A DNA stretch of 16,682 bases from Labilibaculum sp032125735 (GTDB lineage: Bacteria; Bacteroidota; Bacteroidia; Bacteroidales; Marinifilaceae). Location of the stretch: the NCBI GenBank assembly GCA_032125735.1, contig JAQBBZ010000436.1, positions 1-16,682 of the forward strand, written 5' to 3'. Every line of letters begins with the position of its first letter. The stretch's first letter is position 1. Below the pieces are notes generated by a model, which was not told where the DNA came from, did no database searches, and worked only from the letters and a program-made list of their open reading frames with translations. Made by a program: the position numbers and the translations under genes. Of the stretch, positions 8,247 to 15,416 are shown piece after piece.

Positions 8247-9086
8247 CTAATGAGGTCCATGACCTCCTCCTCCTCTTCGGCCTCCAAAACCACCACTTTC
8301 ACGCATTTCTTTCATTTTTTTTCGCGAGATTTCATCGTACTCAGCCTGACTAACTTCTTTTCCTTTTGATGGAGCTTTAATTTCGATTCTCTCTTTTGGA
8401 TTCATAATAATTTGAGAACACAATATGGTTGTAATATCGTCATTCACCTCTAAAATTAAACCGGGCAAACCCCAATACGAAGCTGGGCCCTGATTTACTG
8501 GTATATCCGGAGAATACCAGGCTACGATCTCAATTTCTTTTTCGATAAATTCTTTTGCCGTACTATCCTGATTACGATTAAAGATAGCCGACATATTAGG
8601 TCGTTTTACATGTATGAGAGCAGTTGCCTTAAATGCAGTATAATTCCCAATTTTCTTCGTTTCGCTCCCCATTTTCCATTCCAGTTTTGGCAGACTGTCT
8701 TTCACAAGGAAAATCTTACCAAAGAGATCATTTTTAACCGAGTAAGTACCCTCTTTTACATTTTTGTAATAATCTTCACCATTACTTCCCATCATCCCAA
8801 ACCTCATTCCGCCGCCACCAGCACCACCACTAGGTTGTTCCAATTTCACTTCTTCCTTATAAATTGATTCAATCTGATTAAAATTCAGTGCATATGTTTT
8901 CTCACCAGCCTTTTTCATTCGCTCCAACATCATCTTTTTCCTGTCCTCAGGGATATTTCTGCCACCAAAATCCATTTTCACTGTTGTCTTACTCTCGTAA
9001 ATGGCTTTACCCTGAAATTCTTGTGCAGATAAGCTTGAAGTGATAATAAGCAGTAGGCAACAAGCTGCAAATAGTAATTTTCTCAT
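8247..9086 (-). CDS. GLPGLI family secreted protein
   Basis: A 279-residue protein with a signal peptide (about 1-21, ending SLSAQ). It carries the name-giving family motif GLPGLI at 206-211, in the usual context YSPDIPVNQGPASYWGLPGL. The family has no firmly assigned role and is often encoded beside plug/barrel outer-membrane proteins, as here. Two low-complexity segments stand out: a Gly-rich stretch with methionines at about 87-103 and a C-terminal Gly/Arg/His tail (GGFGGRRGGGGHGPH). Such tails could bind metal or be surface-exposed, but this is speculation. It is the first gene of a likely operon with the beta-barrel gene; its promoter was not recognised. Confidence 0.88.
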   Translation of the reverse strand: MRKLLFAACCLLLIITSSLSAQEFQGKAIYESKTTVKMDFGGRNIPEDRKKMMLERMKKAGEKTYALNFNQIESIYKEEVKLEQPSGGAGGGGMRFGMMGSNGEDYYKNVKEGTYSVKNDLFGKIFLVKDSLPKLEWKMGSETKKIGNYTAFKATALIHVKRPNMSAIFNRNQDSTAKEFIEKEIEIVAWYSPDIPVNQGPASYWGLPGLILEVNDDITTILCSQIIMNPKERIEIKAPSKGKEVSQAEYDEISRKKMKEMRESGGFGGRRGGGGHGPH

Positions 9087-9326
9087 GTGTTTATCTTTTA
9101 ATATTATTGAATCGCTTTACTAAGACTGTAAAATATACTTTTGGTTTAACCAGATCATTAAAATAATTCTATTCACTGCAATTTCCCCCCTCTCCCTTCA
9201 TAAATCCCCAATAAAAGAGAAAAAACATCTGCATAAAATACCAGATACTGAAAGCAACCAAATCCAAATCTCTTCATCATTAAAAAGCAAGAGTCTAATT
9301 GCACAAGTACTGATATAGTAAGGCAT

Positions 9327-9334
9327 TATTTTTG
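9327..9334 (+). promoter_or_regulatory. Candidate -7 box upstream of the lipoprotein gene
   Basis: TATTTTTG fits the Bacteroidota TAnnTTTG consensus exactly. A well-spaced -33 TTG is missing (the nearest, at 9299-9301, is 25 bp away). If real, transcription starts near 9340, which rules out the upstream GTG at 9334 as the start of translation. Confidence 0.4.
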
Positions 9335-9366
9335 TGGTGATTAGATTGGTAATTTTAAAATTTTCG

Positions 9367-9942
9367 ATGATGAAAAGATGGATGTTTTTTGTATTACTAG
9401 GACTAATGACTAGTTGTTTAGACGATTCGGATGATGTTTATATCCATGAACACAAGCAGAGTATTTTATTGCTGCAAGTTGACTACACGAGCTATGAATT
9501 TGAACAAGGCACAGAGCTTTTTCTGCATGCTGATTATTCCGATGCTGACACAATTCCAATTGGTGTAGATTATGAGCCTCCTGGAGATTTTGGGAATATC
9601 CGTTTATTTTATGAGCCTGGCAATGAGTGGATTTTTAATGGATCCATCGTTTGGGATGGAACCGGACATTTAAAATTCCCAAAATGGTTCTATTATCCTT
9701 CTCAGTTTGCCAGTTTGGAAGTTCCGGTTGAAAAACCTGCCAATGATGATTTTCAAATCATTTTCCCTGAAGAAGGACTTGAATATCCCCTTGATTCCAT
9801 TTGGAATGCAGTTAATCATTTATCAATTGTATCAAGGTATCTAAAGAGTGGTAAAAAGATTGGCATTTTTCGGTACACTCCTAGTGTTGGCCTTGGAGAT
9901 CCTAACGAATGGAACTGGTATGTAATTATGAATACAAATTAA
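9367..9942 (+). CDS. Hypothetical lipoprotein
   Basis: A 191-residue protein of unrecognised family. The chosen ATG (9367; the next codon is also ATG) gives a short charged N-terminus, a hydrophobic stretch (WMFFVLLGLM) and a lipobox (MTSC) with the lipid-modified cysteine at residue 17. It is followed by acidic DDSDD, a pattern often linked to surface export of Bacteroidota lipoproteins. An upstream in-frame GTG at 9334 would add 11 residues but overlaps the candidate -7 box. The mature part is rich in aromatic and acidic residues and looks beta-rich; no catalytic motif is visible. It stands alone, divergent from the GLPGLI operon, and ends at a strong hairpin terminator. Confidence 0.75.
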   Translation: MMKRWMFFVLLGLMTSCLDDSDDVYIHEHKQSILLLQVDYTSYEFEQGTELFLHADYSDADTIPIGVDYEPPGDFGNIRLFYEPGNEWIFNGSIVWDGTGHLKFPKWFYYPSQFASLEVPVEKPANDDFQIIFPEEGLEYPLDSIWNAVNHLSIVSRYLKSGKKIGIFRYTPSVGLGDPNEWNWYVIMNTN

Positions 9943-9970
9943 AAATGAAAACTAATTTTAGTTGTTTTTT

Positions 9971-10014
9971 TAACAAAAAAGAGGATAAGAATTTAATCTT
10001 ATCCTCTTTTGTTA
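9971..10014. terminator. Strong bidirectional terminator
   Basis: A perfect 14-bp inverted repeat (9977-9990 with 9997-10010, core AGAGGATAAGA) with a 6-base loop. The stem extends by four further pairs (TAAC/GTTA) past a 2-base bulge. A/T runs flank both sides. It separates the convergent lipoprotein gene and the secreted-protein gene. Confidence 0.85.
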
Positions 10015-10029
10015 TCAGTACAATATTGT

Positions 10030-10812
10030 CTATTTCACAGTTTTCTTCAAGGTTCCCAAATAAGTCCAATTCAAATCTCTTGTTTTTAAAGCTTCATCAA
10101 TCTTCATCTGGGTTTCGGCATCCACATTAAATACTTCGTTACGGCCGTAGGCGTCAAAATAGTGCAGATAACCTGTAAACATATCAAAAGTCATGTGAGT
10201 AGTTGGCACCTTACTGCCCGATGGCATCAGAACTCTCGCTAAAGCCCAATGACTCATTGTTCCGGCATCCACCCTTTCCTGATGGATAGGTAAAAACAAT
10301 TCTATTTCAGCTTTTTCATATTCATCAAATTTCCCGTCAAGAGCCTCCATAAAATTCATTCTCATAACGGTTCCTACTTCCATTTTAAAGTTATCATTAG
10401 TTGCTTTAACAACAGTTAAAAACATTCTTTTGCTAAGTTCTCTGGATTTCTCTCCCTCCTCTAATGCTTTCCTTAACTCTTCATCCGACATGGTAGGGTA
10501 AGCCTTTTTTGCAGCTCCCCACACATCACCATCCGATAAAGCTTTTACGGGATCGTTGTATATGGTAACCGTTACATACTGATAGCCTTGCTCGGTACCT
10601 CCAGGTTTTAATGACCACAAATCCCAACCTATAATTTCTCCGCTTTTAACACGTTCGGCATGAATTTTCTCCCAGAAAGTTTCTGTCTCCCAGTAATTTG
10701 TTTCCTGATCATTAGTAACTTTCATAAATTCAAAAACCAGAAATCTTTCTTGCTGTGCCATCCCGGTACCGCAAAACAATACCATGGCGACAAATAGTAA
10801 TAGTTTTTTCAT
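10030..10812 (-). CDS. Secreted protein of unknown function with internal duplication
   Basis: A 260-residue protein with a clear signal peptide (MKKLLLFVAMVLFCGTGMAQ). No family was recognised with certainty. Two halves resemble each other: near residues 41-66 an acidic aromatic helix leads into IHAERVKSGEIIGWDLWSL, and near residues 163-191 a similar helix leads into IHQERVDAGTMSHWALARV. This pattern of helix, [IH-x-ERV-x-(S/A)-G], then a W-containing strand suggests two ferredoxin-like alpha/beta (dimeric-barrel type) domains in tandem. The mature protein probably sits in the periplasm or outside the cell. It is monocistronic as far as can be seen, bounded downstream by a shared terminator. 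The function is unknown; the fold assignment is inference. Confidence 0.75.
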   Translation of the reverse strand: MKKLLLFVAMVLFCGTGMAQQERFLVFEFMKVTNDQETNYWETETFWEKIHAERVKSGEIIGWDLWSLKPGGTEQGYQYVTVTIYNDPVKALSDGDVWGAAKKAYPTMSDEELRKALEEGEKSRELSKRMFLTVVKATNDNFKMEVGTVMRMNFMEALDGKFDEYEKAEIELFLPIHQERVDAGTMSHWALARVLMPSGSKVPTTHMTFDMFTGYLHYFDAYGRNEVFNVDAETQMKIDEALKTRDLNWTYLGTLKKTVK

Positions 10813-11099
10813 AACAAGCAGTTTTAATGAATAAGACTTAAGTTACATCTTTTTATCACTTTGTACAAAAGAGAAATTGCGCATAATAGCTGGCATTTGA
10901 TCAAAAGGATATTCATAATAAATCCAAATTAGGATCTGTAAAGCACATTCTCCCACTTTATCATACCGCATGTTTTGTTTATCAGATAGCTTTTGATAAA
11001 TTCGGAAGAATGATTTATTATGAATAAAAAATATAAGGCATGTGAATTAATAAATCCATTCAATCTCTTATTCACCAATTATAAATAACAGGAAATAAT

Positions 11100-11897
11100 A
11101 TGAGCCCAAAATCATTAGTAAGACTAAGCAATGCTATCGGAATCATTTCAATCACTCTCTTAATATATTGGGTTTTTGTATTTATGACTGTAGAGGTATT
11201 CGGATTAAAAGTATTTCGGGAAAATATTACTCAGACCTTTTACATGAGTATTTTGGGAATATTGGCATTAATGTTTGGTGCACTAATTATAAATATCATG
11301 TTCAATCTCACAAGAATAGCAGAGAAACACAATAATGACATTGATATAATAAAAACAAGAAATTCAAAATTAACCATTCTAATATTCATATTAAGCTTTC
11401 CTTTTATTCTAGGTCTTCTTTTTGGCGGAGATTACATAACATCTATAAAGAAAGAAAAGTTACTAATCCAATCTGCTAAATCTATTTTGGAGGATAATTT
11501 AAAAAAAACAGATATTCTGGTAGATTATCATTTCAATGAAGAGTGGATCGAAAAAACAACAGATATTCTAGAGATTTTATCTGAAACAGACAAAAACTTT
11601 CCCAATGTTTCGGTAATTGTGAAAGATTCTATTGATGGCTCTGATTTATTCCTGTCATTTGAGAACTACTATAAAAATCCTAATGATACAATTGCCCCAA
11701 ATAAAAAGCGATTCCTATTTAAAACAACTAAAGCTGAAAGAGATTATTTAAATCATTTTTTTGATACTGACAGTCAAGAATTAAGATTTGATGCAGAAAA
11801 TGGCGATTACGATTTGTATTATCCTTATTGCAAAAACAATAAAAAAATTGTTCTTCATTTTTCTGACCATCAGAGATATGGGAAAATTGGGAGTTAA
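11100..11897 (+). CDS. Uncharacterised membrane protein
   Basis: A 265-residue protein with three predicted membrane helices (about 11-33, 47-69 and 90-109) and a polar C-terminal domain of about 155 residues. An AGGAAA lies 7-8 bases before the ATG. The soluble part is rich in acidic and aromatic residues (for example FDTDSQELRFDAENGDYDLYY) and has no recognised motif. The gene ends 47 bp before the acetyltransferase gene on the same strand and may share a transcript with it. The 287-bp gap upstream (10813-11099) contains no recognised element. No function is proposed. Confidence 0.65.
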   Translation: MSPKSLVRLSNAIGIISITLLIYWVFVFMTVEVFGLKVFRENITQTFYMSILGILALMFGALIINIMFNLTRIAEKHNNDIDIIKTRNSKLTILIFILSFPFILGLLFGGDYITSIKKEKLLIQSAKSILEDNLKKTDILVDYHFNEEWIEKTTDILEILSETDKNFPNVSVIVKDSIDGSDLFLSFENYYKNPNDTIAPNKKRFLFKTTKAERDYLNHFFDTDSQELRFDAENGDYDLYYPYCKNNKKIVLHFSDHQRYGKIGS

Positions 11898-11944
11898 CTT
11901 ACACTTCAGACAAAACGCAAAAACAGCAAACAATTTACCTCGTC

Positions 11945-12799
11945 ATGATAACAATAAAATCTTTGGAAGGAATCAGTTTTCCTGTAATTTTTGAAGCCTT
12001 TAGCGCAGCATTTAACGATTATGAAATACAATTAGACAGCGCGGAATTAAAAACCATGCTGCTCCGCAGAGGATTCGTTCCTGAACTATCCTTTGGCGCA
12101 TTTGAAGGGAATAAGATAATTGCTTTCACCTGCAATGGGATTGGTTCATTTAATGAAACTAAGATGGCATACGATACGGGTACGGGAACCATACAAGAGT
12201 ATCGCGGACAAAGATTGGCCGGCAAAATTTTCACCTACTCCATCCCTTTTCTAAAAAAAACCGGAGTTTCAAAGTATTTACTTGAGGTTTTACAGCACAA
12301 TACAAAAGCAGTATCGGTATATGAAAAGCTTGGCTTTTGCGTGAGCAGAGAGTTCAATTACTTCGTTCAGAAAAATGAAGAACTAAAATTAAACGCTGCA
12401 AGTGCCAAGGCTGATTATAAGATGGAAGCCATTGATTTATCCCAAGCAGAATCTTCAAGTGCATTCTGTGACTTTATACCATCCTGGCAAAATAGTTTCG
12501 AAGCAATATCCAGAAAGGTGGATGATTTTAAGATGCTTGGAGTTTTTAAAGAGAGTAAGTTGGCCGGTTATTGCATTTTCGAGGCAAAATCGGGTGACAT
12601 TACCCAAATTGCAGTTGATAAAAACCACCGAAGAAAGGGAATTGCCAGCCAACTTCTTAAAGAAATGGTGAAATTGAATCAACACAACTCCATAAAATGC
12701 ATCAACACCGAAATTGAATGTGAGTCGATCACCGAATTTTTAAAATCAAACTCGATTTTACCTCGCGGTAAACAATTTGAGATGATAATGGAATTGTAA
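11945..12799 (+). CDS. Double GNAT-domain N-acetyltransferase
   Basis: A 284-residue protein with two GNAT folds. The N-terminal domain (about 1-140) has an acetyl-CoA loop at 84-94 (QEYRGQRLAGK; the usual Gly of R-x-x-G-x-A is Arg90), then LLEVLQHNTKAVSVYEKLGF (112-131), the typical motif B helix. The C-terminal domain (about 155-284) carries a canonical loop HRRKGIASQLL (228-238), with R229, G232 and A234 fitting the consensus. Both halves may bind acetyl-CoA, or one may be degenerate. The acceptor substrate (amine, amino acid, antibiotic or protein) cannot be predicted. It follows the three-TM membrane protein gene by 47 bp and is followed 68 bp later by a non-coding repeat array. Confidence 0.85.
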   Translation: MITIKSLEGISFPVIFEAFSAAFNDYEIQLDSAELKTMLLRRGFVPELSFGAFEGNKIIAFTCNGIGSFNETKMAYDTGTGTIQEYRGQRLAGKIFTYSIPFLKKTGVSKYLLEVLQHNTKAVSVYEKLGFCVSREFNYFVQKNEELKLNAASAKADYKMEAIDLSQAESSSAFCDFIPSWQNSFEAISRKVDDFKMLGVFKESKLAGYCIFEAKSGDITQIAVDKNHRRKGIASQLLKEMVKLNQHNSIKCINTEIECESITEFLKSNSILPRGKQFEMIMEL

Positions 12800-12867
12800 T
12801 TACGAATCAGAGAAATCAAAATTATTTTAAGATGATATCACACTATTCTAACTTAAAACTTCAAATA

Positions 12868-13280
12868 AAACGCACCCCGACCCAATAAAAAGGGAGAATC
12901 GTACGCAAACCAAGTCTTCCCTTCTCGAGGGTACCGGAACACAGTGAAGATCGTGAACACAATTTGAAATAATATTGTGAACAAAGTGCCGACAGGCAAA
13001 GGGGTGAACAAGAAGGCAATAAAAACACAGCCCTCGCCCAACAAAAAAAAGAGAAACGTTCACAAACAAAATCTTCCCTTCTCGAGGGTACCGGAACGCA
13101 GTGAAGATCGTGAACGCAATTTGAAATAATATTGTGAACAAAGTACCGACAGGCAAAGGGGTGATTGAGCAGTAAATAAAACACAGCCCTCGCCCAATAA
13201 AAAGGGAGAAACGTTCACAAACAAAATCTTCCCTTCTCGAGGGGAAGCACCTCCGAACCACCAAGTGGTTCAACCCCAAT
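12868..13280 (+). repeat. Tandem array of a ~156-bp repeat (array 1, about 2.4 units)
   Basis: Two full units (from about 12871 and 13027) and a third partial unit (from about 13183) repeat with a period of 155-157 bp. Landmarks in each full unit are: CCCA plus an A-run; TCTTCCCTTCTCGAGGG (12915, 13072, 13227); GTACCGGAAC; GTGAAGATCGTGAAC; AATAATATTGTGAACAAAGT; and CCGACAGGCAAAGGGGTGA. The third unit diverges after CTCGAGGGG into a tail that contains the hairpin GAACCAC-CAA-GTGGTTC (13255-13271). The array starts 68 bp after an acetyltransferase gene. Minus-strand ORFs across it are artefacts of the repeat. A second copy lies at 16386. Function unknown. Confidence 0.9.
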
Positions 13281-13293
13281 AACCCCGTATGAA

Positions 13294-13364
13294 ATGCGGG
13301 GATCGGACGAAGTGCGAGGATGAGTGCAAAGCACGAAAGTATGCGGGAATCGGACGAAGTGCGA
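13294..13364 (+). repeat. Short direct repeat, 24-bp units 47 bp apart
   Basis: A 24-bp unit beginning ATGCGGG and ending CGGACGAAGTGCGA occurs at 13294-13317 and again at 13341-13364 with one mismatch. Between the copies is the small hairpin GTGC-AAA-GCAC (13324-13334). No coding potential is evident. Together with the array at 12868 it fills the 700-bp gap between the acetyltransferase gene and perR. It looks like a second dispersed-repeat family; only this locus is visible in the window. Confidence 0.7.
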
Positions 13365-13455
13365 AATGCAGAGCTAATACGTAATGTGAAATCAAGCTAA
13401 AAGAAACATCCGTTCTTTTATGACTACTCCTATTTTTTATATCTGAAAAGTTTTG

Positions 13456-13494
13456 TAAGTTTGTTCCTAAACGAGAACAATTCTTATTTAGTAG
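13456..13494 (+). promoter_or_regulatory. perR promoter -7 box and PerR-box-like operator
   Basis: TAAGTTTG (13456-13463) matches the Bacteroidota -7 consensus TAnnTTTG. Five bases later begins a 26-bp sequence (13469-13494) with the imperfect palindrome AGAA-CAA-TTCT at its core, also found upstream of the peroxiredoxin gene with only a few differences. The placement suggests that PerR binds across its own transcription start and represses itself. No clear -33 TTG is seen. Confidence 0.6.
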
Positions 13495-13502
13495 ATAATC
13501 AC

Positions 13503-13928
13503 ATGGAAGTAAAAATAGAGGATATCAGAAATAAACTTTCCGATAAAGGCTTGAAAATCACTCCTCAAAGGGTAAATATTTTAGAAGCAATTTATAAACT
13601 CAAGAATCATCCTACAGCCGATAATATAATTGAACAAATTAGAGAACGATATCCTAACATCGCCACAGGAACTGTATATAAAGTATTAGACACTCTCGTT
13701 GAAAACAAAATTATCCGCAGAGTAAAAACAGAAAGAGATATTATGCGTTATGATGGAGTCATTGAAAATCATCATCATCTATACTGTTCCGATTGCGATA
13801 TGATTGAAGATTACGTGGATGATGAATTGAATGAAATTCTCAAAAAATATTTTGAAAAGAAACAATTCCCAGGATTTAAGATTGAGGATATTGTACTTCA
13901 AATTAGGGGGAAATCGGATAAATGTTAG
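13503..13928 (+). CDS. perR: Fur-family peroxide-sensing repressor PerR
   Basis: A 141-residue Fur-family protein with an N-terminal winged helix (1-80) and a C-terminal metal-binding dimerisation domain. The five regulatory-metal ligands of B. subtilis PerR (H37, D85, H91, H93, D104) have exact counterparts one position earlier: H36, D84, H90, H92 and D103. Aspartate rather than glutamate at 103 favours PerR over Fur. PerR represses peroxide-defence genes and is inactivated by metal-catalysed histidine oxidation. The structural zinc site has C95 and C98, but the usual C-terminal CxxC is S138-x-x-C141, so one of four ligands is serine. The ATG at 13503 is chosen because an upstream in-frame TTG (13461) lies inside the -7 box. 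The peroxiredoxin gene follows 205 bp later under its own operator. Confidence 0.9.
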   Translation: MEVKIEDIRNKLSDKGLKITPQRVNILEAIYKLKNHPTADNIIEQIRERYPNIATGTVYKVLDTLVENKIIRRVKTERDIMRYDGVIENHHHLYCSDCDMIEDYVDDELNEILKKYFEKKQFPGFKIEDIVLQIRGKSDKC

Positions 13929-13942
13929 GTGAAAACTAGCAT

Positions 13943-13982
13943 TATTTTTTGACTACAAACGAGAATAATTCTCTTTTAGTAG
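13943..13982 (+). promoter_or_regulatory. Peroxiredoxin promoter-like box and PerR-box-like operator
   Basis: A 26-bp sequence (13957-13982) repeats the operator in front of perR. Here its core is a perfect 13-bp palindrome, GAGAAT-A-ATTCTC (13961-13973). Five bases upstream lies TATTTTTTG (13943-13951), a -7-like box with one extra base, so the layout matches that at perR. The start codon is about 150 bp downstream, leaving a long AT-rich leader without recognised structure. Confidence 0.6.
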
Positions 13983-14133
13983 TTTGTCATTTTAAGAGCA
14001 AGTAAAAAAAACGAATCAATCTGTTTTCAAGTAAAACTAAAATTTAGCAAGTGAATATCAAGAAATTAAAGCACTTCTATACAACAGCATACAATTAGAC
14101 ATTTAGTATTAATAATCATTAACAAATAATGCA

Positions 14134-14838
14134 ATGCAAGAAGAACAAGTAATCGGTATCCCTCGAATTGGTGATCCTGCGCCAGAATTTAAGGCAGTAA
14201 CTACACAAGGAAACATTAACTTCCCTTCTGACTACAAAGGACATTGGGTAATTTTATTTAGTCACCCAGCTGATTTCACACCTGTTTGCACCTCGGAATT
14301 TATGACTTTTGCTACCATGCAAGATCAGTTCGAAAATGCAGATTGTAAACTGGTTGGGCTTTCAATAGATGGCCTTTACAGTCATATAGCATGGTTGCGT
14401 ACTATCAAAGAAAAAATTGAGTACAAAGGCATGAAAAATGTTGAGGTAACCTTCCCATTAATTGAAGATATCACCATGGAAGTCGCCAAAAAATATGGTA
14501 TGATTCAACCAAATGAAGATTCAACGAAAGCGGTAAGAGCCGTATTTTTCATTGATCCTAAAGGTATTGTGCGAGCCATGATCTACTATCCTTTAAGCTT
14601 AGGAAGAAACTTCGATGAATTGTACAGAGCTCTTGTAGCCATGAAAACCGCAGACGAGTTTGGTGTTGCAACTCCTGCAGATTGGTATCCTGGTGATGAT
14701 GTAATTATTGGCCCAGCCGGCTCATGTGGAAGCGCTCAAGGCAGAATGGAAGATAGCGAACTGAACTGTCAGGACTGGTTCTTTTGTACAAAAAAACTAG
14801 ATAAAGACACCATACTTAAAAAGGTTCTAAAAAAATAA
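14134..14838 (+). CDS. Peroxiredoxin, Prx6-type with C-terminal cysteine pair
   Basis: A 234-residue thioredoxin-fold peroxidase that reduces H2O2 and organic hydroperoxides in the cytoplasm. The peroxidatic cysteine is C52 in DFTPVCTSEF (47-56), with the Prx-typical P-x-x-x-T/S-x-x-C surround. The length and C-terminal arm match the Prx6/archaeal-type branch, as in Aeropyrum pernix Prx (Cys50, Cys207, Cys213). Here C212 and C218 keep the same six-residue spacing, suggesting a resolving mechanism through the C-terminal arm; C71 and C198 are additional. A PerR-box-like operator lies upstream, so induction by peroxide is likely. A terminator follows 20 bp after the stop codon, separating it from the CGGC gene. 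The electron donor is not encoded nearby. Confidence 0.93.
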   Translation: MQEEQVIGIPRIGDPAPEFKAVTTQGNINFPSDYKGHWVILFSHPADFTPVCTSEFMTFATMQDQFENADCKLVGLSIDGLYSHIAWLRTIKEKIEYKGMKNVEVTFPLIEDITMEVAKKYGMIQPNEDSTKAVRAVFFIDPKGIVRAMIYYPLSLGRNFDELYRALVAMKTADEFGVATPADWYPGDDVIIGPAGSCGSAQGRMEDSELNCQDWFFCTKKLDKDTILKKVLKK

Positions 14839-14858
14839 TACACAAACACTAAAAATGC

Positions 14859-14903
14859 AGCGGGATACGGTTATAAGCTATATCCCGCTTTTCCCTTTTT
14901 TTT
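14859..14903 (+). terminator. Rho-independent terminator of the peroxiredoxin gene
   Basis: Stem AGCGGGATA (14859-14867) pairs with TATCCCGCT (14881-14889) across a 13-base loop, followed by TTTT and then a run of eight T residues. Confidence 0.8.
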
Positions 14904-14964
14904 ATTTTTCGAAACAGCTATGTTTCACACCCCCATTCGAATTGATTATAAACCTGATAATGAG

Positions 14965-15402
14965 ATGAAAATAGGAATAATTATTTGTGATCGGTACAAG
15001 TCTTGCGCCGGAGGAAAATGTTTTAAAGCCGCAAAAAAACGCGAAGGTGCTTTTGATATTTACAGCAAAAATGAATCATTAGAAATTGTTGGATACACCA
15101 GTTGTGGTGGTTGTCCGGGAGGAAACATTGAGTATACTCCCGAAGAAATGATTAAAAATGGTGCCGAAGCAATTCACTTGGCAACGGGTTTGGTTGTTGG
15201 TTACCCGCCTTGTCCGTATACAGCACATTTTAAAGCTTTTATCGAATCGAAATACAATTTAAAAGTGGTTATTGGCACGCATCCTATTCCTGAAAAATAC
15301 TTTGTTACTCACCATGAATTAAAAAGTTGGCATTCCAAAGAGTGGCAGGAAATGATTAAACCAACTTTTACCATCGAATCAATTAGAAAAGAGTATAATT
15401 AA
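14965..15402 (+). CDS. CGGC-domain protein (putative metal-binding)
   Basis: A 145-residue protein of the CGGC-domain family, named for the central motif seen here as YTSCGGCPGGN (44-54). The N-terminus MKIGIIICDRYKSCAGGKCF is typical of the family and sets the start at the ATG at 14965. An in-frame ATG at 14920 would add 15 residues but lies close to the terminator of the previous gene. Conserved cysteines C8, C14, C19, C47, C50 and C83, and histidines H106, H116 and H117, suggest a metal or Fe-S site. No function is established. The radical SAM gene starts 14 bp after its stop, so the pair is almost certainly co-transcribed and may act in one pathway. Confidence 0.85.
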   Translation: MKIGIIICDRYKSCAGGKCFKAAKKREGAFDIYSKNESLEIVGYTSCGGCPGGNIEYTPEEMIKNGAEAIHLATGLVVGYPPCPYTAHFKAFIESKYNLKVVIGTHPIPEKYFVTHHELKSWHSKEWQEMIKPTFTIESIRKEYN

Positions 15403-15416
15403 AAGAAATCACTCAA

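Noticed and set aside
9334..9366. GTG start for the lipoprotein gene
   Set aside because: It overlaps the candidate -7 box. The ATG at 9367 gives a normal lipoprotein signal peptide.
12848..13279. Minus-strand ORFs of 63-143 codons across array 1, encoding hydrophobic repeated peptides
   Set aside because: They follow the 156-bp period, similar peptides appear in several overlapping frames, they have no proper start context, and they shift frame where the period is 155 or 157. They are by-products of the non-coding repeat.
12868..13364. Possible CRISPR array
   Set aside because: The units are ~156 bp and contiguous, with no unique 25-45-bp spacers between short repeats, and no cas gene is nearby.
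13461..13502. Upstream TTG start for perR, adding 14 residues
   Set aside because: The TTG lies within the TAAGTTTG -7 box and the added residues cover the operator. The ATG at 13503 begins at the expected family N-terminus.
14920..14964. Earlier ATG for the CGGC protein
   Set aside because: The family N-terminus starts at MKIGIIICDRYK. The extra 15 residues show no conservation signal and lie just after a terminator T-run, leaving no room for a leader.
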